Made by a program: the position numbers and the translations under genes. A DNA stretch of 6,482 bases from CAVAWX01 sp963642995 (lineage in GTDB: Bacteria > Actinomycetota > Coriobacteriia > Coriobacteriales > QAMH01). The notes beneath the pieces are model-generated. The model had not been told where the DNA came from, searched no databases, and saw only the letters and a list, made by a program, of their open reading frames with translations. Where the stretch lies: assembly GCA_963642995.1 (NCBI GenBank), contig CAVIIZ010000046.1:1-6482 (forward strand), written 5' to 3'. Of this stretch, positions 1-6,394 are shown in pieces. Each line of letters opens with the position of its first letter. Within the stretch, counting starts at the first letter, position 1.

Positions 1-121
1 GTCCGTGTCACGGGCTTCGGTCTGCTTCGACATGCTTGAAGCTGCGAGCTTTCGGGGTCTTTGGTTCCCCGTGCGTGCCGCGGGCGCGTTTGCGCGTTTC
101 GAACGCCGAGAAAGGATGCAT
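1..121 (+). promoter_or_regulatory. pheS upstream leader with two small hairpins
   Basis: This stretch before pheS has no supportable gene; the open frame that runs through it is just an upstream extension of pheS without its own ribosome binding site. Two short inverted repeats are visible. One is AAGCT-GCG-AGCTT at 39-51. The other is CGGGG and CCCCG flanking a 9-base loop at 53-71. Neither is followed by a run of T, so neither is a convincing terminator. I see no T-box signature (no AGGGTGGNACCGCG-like element) and no clear -35/-10 pair. They could be leader structure for pheST or the tail of an upstream transcript. Function is not established. Confidence 0.25.
109..116 (+). promoter_or_regulatory. 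pheS ribosome binding site
   Basis: AGAAAGGA ends 5 bases before the ATG at 122. This decides the start: the ATG at 116 overlaps the purine tract itself, and the ATG at 131 would be rather far from it. The much earlier in-frame ATG at 5 has no such site. Confidence 0.6.
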
Positions 122-1201
122 ATGTCGTTGATGGAGGACTTGGCGCAACTGCGCGAGAAGACGCTTGCCGCGACCCGCGACGTGGTCGACACGGCGGGCC
201 TCGAGGAGCTGCGCATAGGCGTGCTGGGCAAGAAGGGCACGCTCACGGCGGCGCTGCGCGGCATGCGCGACGTGCCCAAAGAGCAGCGGCCGGCCGTGGG
301 GCGCGTGGTCAACGAGGTGCGCGAGGCCGTCGAGTCCGCGCTCGAGGCGCGCAAACAGGAGCTGGCCCGCGCCGAGCTGGAGGCCGAGATGGCCGCCGGC
401 GCCGTGGACGTGACCTTGCCCGGCCGCGCCCAGACCATCGGCAGCGAGCATTTGATCACCCACATCATCCGCGAGGTCTCCGACATCTTCGCCGGGCTTG
501 GCTACGAGATAGAGGGCGGGCGCGAGGTCGAGACCGATTGGTACAACTTCACCGCTTTAAACGCCCCGAAAGACCATCCCAGCCGCTCGATGCAAGACAC
601 CTTCTACCTGCTCGACCGTTCCGGCGACGTGGCCGACGTGCGCGGCGAGTCCGACGTCTTGCTGCGCACCCAGACCTCGGGCACGCAGGTGCACGTCATG
701 GAGGAGCAAAAGCCGCCCATCTACATGATCTCGCCCGGCAAGGTCTACCGCCGCGACGTGGCCGACCCCTCGCATCTGCCGCAGTTTCACCAGATAGAGG
801 GGCTGGTCGTGGACGAGGGCATCAGCTTCGCGGACCTGAAGGGCACGCTCGAGCACTTCGTCCGCGCGTTTTTCGGACCCGAGCGCACGACGCGGCTGCG
901 CGCGCATTTCTTCCCCTTCACCGAGCCTTCCGCCGAGGCCGACGTCTCGTGCGGCATCTGCGGCGGCACCGGCGAGGTGGACGGCGCGCCCTGCCGTTTC
1001 TGCAAGCACACGGGCTGGGTCGAGGTGCTGGGTTGCGGCATGGTCGACCCCAACGTCTTCGAGTACGTGGGCATCGATCCCGAGCGCTACAGCGGGTTCG
1101 CGTTCGGCGTGGGCGTCGAGCGTCTGGCCTGCCTGCGCTACGACGTGCCCGATTTGCGCATGCTGCTCGAGGGCGACATGCGCTTCTTGCGGCAGTTCTA
1201 G
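122..1201 (+). CDS. pheS: Phenylalanine--tRNA ligase alpha subunit
   Basis: PheS is the catalytic alpha subunit of the cytoplasmic (alpha-beta)2 phenylalanyl-tRNA synthetase, which activates phenylalanine with ATP and transfers it to tRNA-Phe. From the ATG at 122 it is 359 residues, slightly above the usual 330-350. Residues 1 to about 100 are charged and helical, matching the tRNA-contacting coiled-coil arm. The class II core follows. Motif 1 lies around GSEHLITHIIREV. Next come the conserved TDWYNF and SRSMQDTFYL stretches and LLRTQTSGTQV. Motif 2 contains KVYRRD and PQFHQIEG. Motif 3 is GFAFGVGVERL (residues 325-335), and the protein ends in RFLRQF as family members do. Ala327 aligns with E. 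coli Ala294, which shapes the phenylalanine pocket. Residues 277-294 form C-x2-C-x10-C-x2-C, a metal-site-like loop; PheS of some Gram-positive bacteria has a shorter version. pheT follows after 130 bp, so co-transcription is likely. The identification is secure. Confidence 0.97.
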   Translation: MSLMEDLAQLREKTLAATRDVVDTAGLEELRIGVLGKKGTLTAALRGMRDVPKEQRPAVGRVVNEVREAVESALEARKQELARAELEAEMAAGAVDVTLPGRAQTIGSEHLITHIIREVSDIFAGLGYEIEGGREVETDWYNFTALNAPKDHPSRSMQDTFYLLDRSGDVADVRGESDVLLRTQTSGTQVHVMEEQKPPIYMISPGKVYRRDVADPSHLPQFHQIEGLVVDEGISFADLKGTLEHFVRAFFGPERTTRLRAHFFPFTEPSAEADVSCGICGGTGEVDGAPCRFCKHTGWVEVLGCGMVDPNVFEYVGIDPERYSGFAFGVGVERLACLRYDVPDLRMLLEGDMRFLRQF

Positions 1202-1331
1202 GTTTTGGCGATGCGCCGCGTCCGCCCGGGAGCGCGCGGACGTGGATGCGATGGTGAGAGACGCGGCGCGCTGCAAACGCTGCCGCAGACGATAGCGCGG
1301 AGGACAGACGCGCGACGAGAGGAGAAACCGC
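1202..1331 (+). other. pheS-pheT spacer
   Basis: These 130 bp separate the two synthetase genes, which is longer than the few bases common in pheST operons. I see no hairpin followed by a T run and no clear promoter. The two genes are therefore most simply read as one transcription unit. An open frame that crosses the spacer and continues into pheT lacks any independent support. Confidence 0.5.
1317..1324 (+). promoter_or_regulatory. pheT ribosome binding site
   Basis: GAGAGGAG sits 7 bases before the ATG at 1332. It is a strong Shine-Dalgarno match that fixes the pheT start. Confidence 0.75.
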
Positions 1332-3776
1332 ATGCTGGTTTCGTTGAAGTGGCTGAAGGAATTCGTCGATGTGCCGGACGGCCTGCAGGATTTCTGCGAT
1401 CGCCTCGATTTGACGGGCACCGGCGTCGAGGGCGTCCAAAGGATCGGCGACGCGCTCGACGGCGTGGTCGTGGGGCACGTCCGCACCTGCGAGCCGCATC
1501 CCGACTCCGACCATATGCATGTCGCGACCGTGGACGTGGGCGCAGGCGAGCCCCTGCAGATCGTGTGCGGCGCCCCGAACGTGCGCGCGGGGCTGAAGGT
1601 GGCGCTCGCCACGATCGGCACGTGCCTGCCGGGTGACGTGAAGATAAAGAAGAGCAAGCTGCGCGGCGTCGTGTCGGAGGGCATGATCTGCTCGGCGCGC
1701 GAGCTTGGGATAGGCGCCGAGCACGACGGCATCATGGAGCTGCCGAAAGACGCGCCGGTCGGCATGCCCTTCGCCGAATGGCGCGGCGCCGGCGACACGG
1801 TGCTCGACCTGGAGATCACCCCGAACCGTCCCGACCAGCTGTCCATGCGCGGTTTTGCCCGCGAGGTGGGCGCCATCTACCACGTGCCCTGGAGCTACGA
1901 GCCGCCCTGCGAGGTGCCCGGCCCTGTCGACGACGAGGACGTGGCCGACCTGGTGGACGTCGAGGTGGCCGATGCCGAGCTGTGCCCGCGCTACACGGCG
2001 CGCGTCATACGAGGGGTGAAGGTGGGCCCTAGCCCCGAGTGGCTCGTCGAGCGCATCACAGCCGTGGGCGCGCGCCCCATCAACAACGTCGTGGACGTGA
2101 GCAACTACATCCTCTTCGAGCTGGGCCAGCCCCTGCACACCTTCGATTTGCGCGCGTTTCCGAAAGGCGCCGACGGCAAGCACCATGTGCGCGTCGAGGC
2201 GGCCCGCGATGGCCAGAAGTTCACCACTCTCGACGGGCAGGAGCGAGAGCTGACAGGCGACATGGCCTTGATCTCCAACGGCGAGCAGGCCGTGGCGTTG
2301 GCCGGCGTGATGGGCGGGTTGGACAGCGAGGTGGTCGACGACACCACCGACATCTTGCTGGAGAGCGCGACGTTTTCCACGGCGCACACCAGCCGCACGA
2401 GCCGCAACCTCGGGCTGGTCAGCGAGGCCTCGCTTCGCTACGAGCGCGGGGTGGATGCGCGCACCTGCGACGAGTTCGGCCAGATCGCAGCCGCCCTCAT
2501 AGCGGACGTGTGCGGCGGCACCGTGTGCCCCGGCGTGGTGGACGTCTACCCCGAGCCGGCCGTCTGCGCGCGCATCGCCTTGCGCCCGGGCCGCCTGCGC
2601 GCGCATGTGGGCGCCGACATCTCCGATGAAGAGCAGTTCACCATATTGCGCGACCTGGGATGCGAGGTCGAGGGGACGGCAGGCGACGAGAGCGTCGTGG
2701 TCGTCGCGCCCACCTTCCGCCCGGATCTCACGCGCGAGGCCGACCTCTACGAGGAGGTGCTGCGCATCTGGGGCATGGACCGCGTCGAGTCCACGTTGCC
2801 GGGCAGCGCGCACGCCGGCGGACGCACGCAGGCCCAAGACCGCGCAGAGCTCGTGGCCCGCACCCTGCGCGCTTGCGGCCTGAACGAGACCCTCACCTAT
2901 TCGCTGGTGCCGGCCGACGACCAAGAGCGCCTGCACATGCCCGACGACGGGCTGGGCGAGGCCGTCGAGCTGCTCAACCCCATGAGCAGCGAGCAGTCCG
3001 TCATGCGCCGCAGCATCGTGCCCGGGCTCTTGCGCTCCGTGGCCTACAACGAGTCGCGCGGCGTTCCCAACGTGCAGCTCTTCGAGCGCGGCGTCGTCTT
3101 CGGCGCGGCGCAGGGGCGCAAGAACCCCAAGGAGCGCACCCGCGTCGCCGCCGTGCTCGCGGGCGCCTTCCGCGACAAGTCGTGGAACGACGAGCCTGCC
3201 GCGCTCGGGTTCTTCGACGCGAAGGGCATCGTGGAAAACCTCGTGCGCGAGCTGGCCGTGCCGCGCGTGCGCTTCAAGGCGCTCGACGCCGGCGAGGCGC
3301 CCTGGCTGCAACCGGGGCGCGCCGCGCAGGTGCTCTCCGGCGGCTCGGTGCTGGGGTGGGTCGGCGAGGTCCACCCGCTTGCCGCGCGCGCCTTCGACGT
3401 GGACGGCGTCGTCGCGGCCTTCGAGCTCGACGAGGGGCAGCTGCTTTCCTGCGCGACGCCGCAGCGTCCCTACGTGGACGTGCCCGCCTTCCCGCCCGTC
3501 GAGGCCGACCTCGCCCTCGTCGTGGACGAAGGCGTCGCCGCCGAGCGCGTCGCCCAGTGCATCGAGAGCGCCGGCAAGAAGGCGCATCTGGAAAGCGTGC
3601 GCCTCTTCGACGTGTACCGCGACGAGCGCCGCGTGGGCGCGGGCAGGAAATCGCTGGCCTGGCGACTGGTGTTTCGCGCGCCGGATCGCACCCTCACGGG
3701 CGAGGAAGTGGAGAAGGCCTACGCGCGCATCGTGAAGAAGGTGGCCGGCGCGACCGGCGGCGAGGTGCGCTCCTAG
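1332..3776 (+). CDS. pheT: Phenylalanine--tRNA ligase beta subunit
   Basis: PheT is the beta subunit of phenylalanyl-tRNA synthetase. It binds tRNA-Phe and hydrolyses mischarged Tyr-tRNA-Phe, while PheS carries the active site. At 814 residues it has the full family length (about 790-820). It begins MLVSLKWLKEFVD, the usual PheT N-terminus. An EMAP-like OB-fold tRNA-binding domain spans about 40-150 (HPDSDHMHVATVDVG, then IVCGAPNVRAG, then SEGMICSARELG). The B3/4 editing domain covers about 220-385, with RPINNVVDVSNYILFELGQP and the HTFDLRAF stretch. The B5 domain is about 419-475, ending in FRPDLTREADLYEEVLRIWG with its conserved acidic residues. The catalytically inactive class II-like core is about 500-700. 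The C-terminal ferredoxin-like anticodon-binding domain (FDX-ACB) is about 716-814 and ends GGEVRS. In FDX-ACB the usual R of the PxxRDLAL signature is A (FPPVEADLAL). All expected domains are present with no frameshift. Part of the 3' end is duplicated downstream of the next gene (5301-5360). Confidence 0.97.
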   Translation: MLVSLKWLKEFVDVPDGLQDFCDRLDLTGTGVEGVQRIGDALDGVVVGHVRTCEPHPDSDHMHVATVDVGAGEPLQIVCGAPNVRAGLKVALATIGTCLPGDVKIKKSKLRGVVSEGMICSARELGIGAEHDGIMELPKDAPVGMPFAEWRGAGDTVLDLEITPNRPDQLSMRGFAREVGAIYHVPWSYEPPCEVPGPVDDEDVADLVDVEVADAELCPRYTARVIRGVKVGPSPEWLVERITAVGARPINNVVDVSNYILFELGQPLHTFDLRAFPKGADGKHHVRVEAARDGQKFTTLDGQERELTGDMALISNGEQAVALAGVMGGLDSEVVDDTTDILLESATFSTAHTSRTSRNLGLVSEASLRYERGVDARTCDEFGQIAAALIADVCGGTVCPGVVDVYPEPAVCARIALRPGRLRAHVGADISDEEQFTILRDLGCEVEGTAGDESVVVVAPTFRPDLTREADLYEEVLRIWGMDRVESTLPGSAHAGGRTQAQDRAELVARTLRACGLNETLTYSLVPADDQERLHMPDDGLGEAVELLNPMSSEQSVMRRSIVPGLLRSVAYNESRGVPNVQLFERGVVFGAAQGRKNPKERTRVAAVLAGAFRDKSWNDEPAALGFFDAKGIVENLVRELAVPRVRFKALDAGEAPWLQPGRAAQVLSGGSVLGWVGEVHPLAARAFDVDGVVAAFELDEGQLLSCATPQRPYVDVPAFPPVEADLALVVDEGVAAERVAQCIESAGKKAHLESVRLFDVYRDERRVGAGRKSLAWRLVFRAPDRTLTGEEVEKAYARIVKKVAGATGGEVRS

Positions 3777-3796
3777 CGGGCGGGGCCCTCGCGGGG

Positions 3797-3897
3797 CGCA
3801 ACTCACACATTTTTCCTGGGGACTTTTTGGCGCAACTTTCACATTTTCCCTAGGGACTTTTTGGCACAGCTCCCACATTTTCCCTAGGGACTTTTCG
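3797..3897. repeat. Three tandem 34-bp AT-rich repeat units
   Basis: Units lie at 3797-3830, 3831-3864 and 3865-3897 with a 34-bp period. Each reads roughly CNCANCTNNCACATTTT, then CCCTAGGGACTTTT, then TGG or CG. Units 2 and 3 contain TCCCTAGGGA, a perfect 10-bp palindrome; unit 1 has the variant TCCTGGGGA. The last unit lacks the final TTGG and ends CTTTTCGATG. The block is strikingly AT-rich between GC-rich genes. A fourth copy lies beyond the ATPase at 5381-5412. Because 34 is not a multiple of three, the array is not coding. It could be a protein-binding array, a recombination site, or a family of dispersed intergenic repeats; the sequence alone does not decide. It is not a CRISPR array, because there are no spacers between units. 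Confidence 0.85.
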
Positions 3898-3905
3898 ATG
3901 AGGGG

Positions 3906-3911
3906 TACAAT
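3906..3911 (+). promoter_or_regulatory. Possible -10 box for the ATPase gene
   Basis: TACAAT is one base off the TATAAT consensus and lies 73-78 bases before the ATPase start, directly after the tandem repeats. No good TTGACA-like hexamer sits 16-18 bases upstream; that position falls in the CCTAGGG core of the third repeat. If this is the promoter, the last repeat overlaps its -35 region and could act as an operator or activator site. This is inference from a single hexamer. Confidence 0.3.
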
Positions 3912-3973
3912 CAAGCGCAGCCCCGCCTTCCTTTCACCGAAGACGCGGCTTCGATTCGCATCGCGAGACGCAT

Positions 3974-3979
3974 GGGAGG
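3974..3979 (+). promoter_or_regulatory. ATPase ribosome binding site
   Basis: GGGAGG ends 4 bases before the ATG at 3984. It lies inside the longer open frame whose ATG is at 3972, so it supports 3984 as the true start. Confidence 0.6.
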
Positions 3980-3983
3980 CGCC

Positions 3984-5285
3984 ATGTACAGAGACCTCAT
4001 GGACGAGCTTGTCGCTTGGAAAAACGACGGGAACCGCAAGCCGCTCGTGCTGCGAGGCCCGCGTCAGACGGGGAAAACCTGGCTTCTCGAGACGTTTGCA
4101 CAGCAGGAGTTTTCCGACTTCGTGAAAATCGACTTCATGTACGACGAGCGGATGCGCTCCCTGTTCGAGCAAGACCTCGATCCCATGCGCATCATCAAGC
4201 AGATAGAGCTGCGTCTCGGGCGCAGCATCACGCCGCAGAGCACGCTCCTTTTCTTCGACGAGATCCAAGAGGCGCCGAGGGGGTTGACGAGCCTCAAGTA
4301 TTTCTGCGAGCAGGCGCGGGCCTATCATGTCGTTGCGGCCGGGTCGTATATGGGCATCGCCTTGCGGCGCGAGAAAGAGTCCTTCCCGGTTGGCAAGGTC
4401 GACATGCTCGCTTTGCACCCGATGAACTTCTCCGAGTTCTTGCGCGCGCTGGCAGGCGATGCCGCCGCCGACGCCCTGAGGGCGGCCGACATGGAGGCTC
4501 TTTCGGAGATTTCCGATGTGCTCGAGCGACGCCTTGCCGAATACCTTGTCATCGGCGGCATGCCGGAGGTCGTCGAGTCGTTTCGCCGGGAGGGCGACCT
4601 CGCTGTGGCGCGCCGATTGCAGCTGCGCATTCTGGAAGGCTACGACGCGGATTTTGGAAAACATGCGCCCGCGCGCATCTTGGAACGCATGCGGCTCGTG
4701 TGGAAATCCTTGCCGGGGCAGCTCGCGCGGGAGAACAAGAAGTTCGTCTACGGGGCCGTTCGCCCCGGCGCCCGCGCGCGTGAATTCGAGGAATGCCTGC
4801 AATGGCTGGTCGACTACGGCGCGGTGCTCGAAGTGCCGCGCGTCTCGGCGCTCAGATTGCCCCTCGCAGGCTACGAGAACACATCGGGCTTCAAGCTCTT
4901 TTGCTGCGATGTGGGGCTGCTCGGCGCGCTCGCACAGCTCGACCCTGCCGTCGTGTTGGACGGCTCGCGGCTGTTCACCGAGTTCAAAGGGGCTATGGCG
5001 GAGCAATATGCAGCACTCGAGATCGTCTGTGCGGGATATTCGCCGGTTTATTGGTCTTCGGATTCCGGAGCCGCCGAGGTCGATTTCGCCGTGGCGCATC
5101 GCAGCGCCGTCCTTCCTTTCGAGGTGAAGTCGGGCGAGAACCTCCAATCGAAGAGCTTGAGGGCGGCATGCGAGAAATTCGGGATAGGGCGCAGGGTCAG
5201 AGCCTCGTTGTCGCCGTTTCGCGACCAAGGCGAGCTCGTGAACATCCCGCTTTGGGCGCTCGGGCAATTCCCGAAGCTTGTCTAG
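3984..5285 (+). CDS. AAA-family ATPase with C-terminal DUF4143 domain
   Basis: This is a 433-residue protein of the large AAA_14/DUF4143 family, soluble as far as can be seen; the cellular role of the family is largely unknown. The N-terminal NTPase domain has Walker A GPRQTGKT (residues 25-32) and Walker B TLLFFDEIQ (87-95). A sensor-1-like AAGSYMGI and the family stretch VDMLALHPMNFSEFL follow. YLVIGGMPEVVESF is the usual family motif in the linker. The C-terminal DUF4143 region includes KLFCCDVGLLGAL. It ends in a PD-(D/E)XK-like arrangement: Asp367 in AEVDF, then Glu380 and Lys382 in FEVKSG. ATP binding is well supported; nuclease activity is only suggested by the fold signature. Both NTPase motifs look intact. 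The codons are visibly less GC-biased than in pheST (more TTT, AAA and TAT), compatible with acquisition. The gene is bracketed by 34-bp repeats and by two copies of the pheT 3' end, so it appears to be an inserted or duplicated block. It converges with the glycosyltransferase gene. Confidence 0.88.
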   Translation: MYRDLMDELVAWKNDGNRKPLVLRGPRQTGKTWLLETFAQQEFSDFVKIDFMYDERMRSLFEQDLDPMRIIKQIELRLGRSITPQSTLLFFDEIQEAPRGLTSLKYFCEQARAYHVVAAGSYMGIALRREKESFPVGKVDMLALHPMNFSEFLRALAGDAAADALRAADMEALSEISDVLERRLAEYLVIGGMPEVVESFRREGDLAVARRLQLRILEGYDADFGKHAPARILERMRLVWKSLPGQLARENKKFVYGAVRPGARAREFEECLQWLVDYGAVLEVPRVSALRLPLAGYENTSGFKLFCCDVGLLGALAQLDPAVVLDGSRLFTEFKGAMAEQYAALEIVCAGYSPVYWSSDSGAAEVDFAVAHRSAVLPFEVKSGENLQSKSLRAACEKFGIGRRVRASLSPFRDQGELVNIPLWALGQFPKLV

Positions 5286-5300
5286 AGCTCGCCGCCATCT

Positions 5301-5360
5301 GTCGAGGCCGACCTGCCCCTCGTCGTGGACGAAGGCGTCGGCGGCGAGGTGCGCTCCTAG
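5301..5360 (+). pseudogene. Decayed internal-deletion copy of the pheT 3' end
   Basis: The 40 bases 5301-5340 match pheT 3498-3537 with 2 mismatches (an adjacent GC/CG swap). The 22 bases 5339-5360 match pheT 3755-3776 exactly, including the TAG stop. The two parts are joined over a shared CG, as if 219 bp (73 codons) had been deleted in frame. Read in the pheT frame it gives VEADLPLVVDEGVGGEVRS and then a stop, which is the beginning of FDX-ACB fused to the last residues of PheT. It lies only 15 bases after the ATPase stop, has no start codon or ribosome binding site, and cannot encode a working domain. It is a remnant, not a gene. Confidence 0.88.
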
Positions 5361-5412
5361 CAGGCGGAGCCCTCGCGGGGTGCAGCTCCCACATTTTCCC
5401 TAGGGACTTTTC
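5339..5412. repeat. Duplicate of the pheT terminus plus downstream spacer
   Basis: 5339-5411 aligns without gaps to 3755-3827 at a constant offset of 1584 bp, with 7 mismatches in 73 positions. The match covers the last 6 codons and stop of pheT, the GCCCTCGCGGGG spacer and one 34-bp unit. The coding part is identical, and all 7 differences lie after the stop codon. The distal repeat unit resembles the third unit more than the first, which suggests exchange between units or loss of two units. Confidence 0.85.
5381..5412. repeat. Fourth copy of the 34-bp repeat, distal to the ATPase
   Basis: 5383-5412 is identical over 30 bp to 3867-3896 in the third tandem unit and has the same orientation. 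With that unit it forms a perfect direct repeat flanking the ATPase gene and the pheT remnant. It includes the palindrome TCCCTAGGGA. Homologous recombination between the two copies would remove a block of about 1.5 kb and leave pheT intact. Confidence 0.88.
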
Positions 5413-5449
5413 ATCGGCGCCCGGCTGCAGCGCCCTAGCCCGCGTCGCT

Positions 5450-6379
5450 CTAGCCGCGCTCGTGTTCGTAGAGCTCGTAGACGGCAAGCTCGTACTGCTT
5501 GCGGGCCGTGCGCGCGGCTGCGTCCAAGATCAGGCCGCATATCCAGAACAGCACCGTCAGGACCGCGCAGCCCACCGCCGCGATGGCAAGCGGCACGTGC
5601 GTGACGTAGGCGGTCTGGGCGAACTCGACGAGCACGGGGATGCCGCAGCAGAGCGTGGCCACGAGGAAGACGAACGCGAGCAGGCCGAAGAAGCGCATGG
5701 GCTTGTACTCGCGGAACAGCGACGCGATGGTGCGCAACACGAGCATGCCGTCGGAGAAGGTGTTCAGCTTCGAGACCGAGCCTTCCGGGCGGTCGCGGTA
5801 GCCGATGGGCACCTGCACGACCTTGAAGGCCTTGTCCAGGCAGTGGATGGACATCTCCGTCTCGACCTCGAAGCCCTCCGAGACCACCGGATAGCTTTTC
5901 ACGAAGACGCGCGAGAAGGCGCGGTATCCCGTCATGATGTCGGTGAGCTGCGCGTGGTAGAGGTGGTTTATCAGGCCGCGCACGAGCTTGTTGCCCATGC
6001 CGTGGAAGGCGCGCTTGTTCTCCTCGCCGTAGGTGCCGTTGGTCAGGCGGTCGCCGACGACCATGTCGGCCTCGCCCGCCTCGATGGGCGCGATCATGGC
6101 GTGGACGTCTTCGGCGGGGTAGGTGTCGTCGCCGTCGACGAGCACGTAGCAGTCGGCCTCGATGTCGCGAAACATCTGGCGCGTGACGTTGCCCTTGCCC
6201 TGCCGGCGCTCGTGGCGCACGATGGCGCCGTGCTCGGCTGCGATCTCGGCCGTGCCATCGGTGGAGTTGTTGTCGTAGACGTAGACGTCGGCCTCCGGCA
6301 GCTCGCGCTTGAAGTCGTCGACCACCTTGCCGATGGTGACGGACTCGTTGTAGCACGGTATGAGAATCGCTGTCTTCAC
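5450..6379 (-). CDS. GT2 glycosyltransferase with two C-terminal membrane helices
   Basis: This 309-residue protein belongs to glycosyltransferase family 2, in the DPM1/GtrB-like group that usually moves a sugar from a nucleotide donor to a polyprenyl phosphate at the inner face of the membrane. The start is GTG. The GT-A domain begins AILIPCYNESVTIGKVV, followed by the donor-binding YDNNSTDGTAEIA (35-47). The metal-binding DXD-type motif is DGDDTYP (82-88), and DIMTGYRAFSR and EGFEVETEMSIH follow. The RPEGSVSKLNTFSDG stretch is typical of the polyprenyl-phosphate group. Two hydrophobic segments at about 229-253 and 261-285 form a helical hairpin anchor, and the C-terminus is charged. Length and layout match GtrB (about 300-320 residues). 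The sugar and the pathway (cell-wall glycan, glycolipid or protein glycosylation) cannot be told from the sequence. The gene is convergent with the ATPase, and I see no strong terminator between them. Confidence 0.92.
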   Translation of the reverse strand: MKTAILIPCYNESVTIGKVVDDFKRELPEADVYVYDNNSTDGTAEIAAEHGAIVRHERRQGKGNVTRQMFRDIEADCYVLVDGDDTYPAEDVHAMIAPIEAGEADMVVGDRLTNGTYGEENKRAFHGMGNKLVRGLINHLYHAQLTDIMTGYRAFSRVFVKSYPVVSEGFEVETEMSIHCLDKAFKVVQVPIGYRDRPEGSVSKLNTFSDGMLVLRTIASLFREYKPMRFFGLLAFVFLVATLCCGIPVLVEFAQTAYVTHVPLAIAAVGCAVLTVLFWICGLILDAAARTARKQYELAVYELYEHERG

Positions 6380-6386
6380 GTTTCAA

Positions 6387-6394
6387 TCCCCCCT
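6387..6394 (-). promoter_or_regulatory. Glycosyltransferase ribosome binding site
   Basis: On the minus strand AGGGGGGA lies 7 bases before the GTG start at 6379. It supports a GTG start; no ATG in this frame has a comparable site. Confidence 0.65.

Noticed and set aside
5..121. An N-terminal extension of PheS of up to 39 residues from an ATG at position 5.
   Set aside because: The family starts at about the ATG at 122, where a ribosome binding site lies at the right distance; the extension resembles translated leader DNA.
1..121. A T-box or other amino-acid-responsive riboswitch before pheS.
   Set aside because: No T-box sequence or terminator/antiterminator pair is visible; the two small hairpins alone are not enough.
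3784..3828. An intrinsic terminator for pheT formed by GCCCT-CGC-GGGGC and the T-rich repeat.
   Set aside because: The stem is only 5 bp with a G-T pair and the T run begins more than 10 bases later. The palindromes in the repeats have no loop.
3797..3897. A short CRISPR array.
   Set aside because: The units abut head to tail with no unique spacers, and there are no cas genes in the window.
918..5267. A very long open frame on the minus strand (1449 codons) running antisense to part of pheS, all of pheT, the repeats and most of the ATPase.
   Set aside because: High GC makes stop codons rare in this antisense frame, and pheT and the ATPase happen to share the same phase. The product is low-complexity (rich in A, R, H, G), matches no family I recognise and has no ribosome binding site. 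The two sense proteins are unmistakable.
5301..5360. A real small protein encoded by the pheT-like stretch after the ATPase.
   Set aside because: There is no start codon or ribosome binding site in this frame after the ATPase stop, and the sequence is plainly a deleted copy of the pheT terminus.
5416..5434. GGCGC and GCGCC hairpin between the convergent ATPase and glycosyltransferase genes as a shared terminator.
   Set aside because: It is a 5-bp stem with a 9-base loop and no T run after it on either strand.
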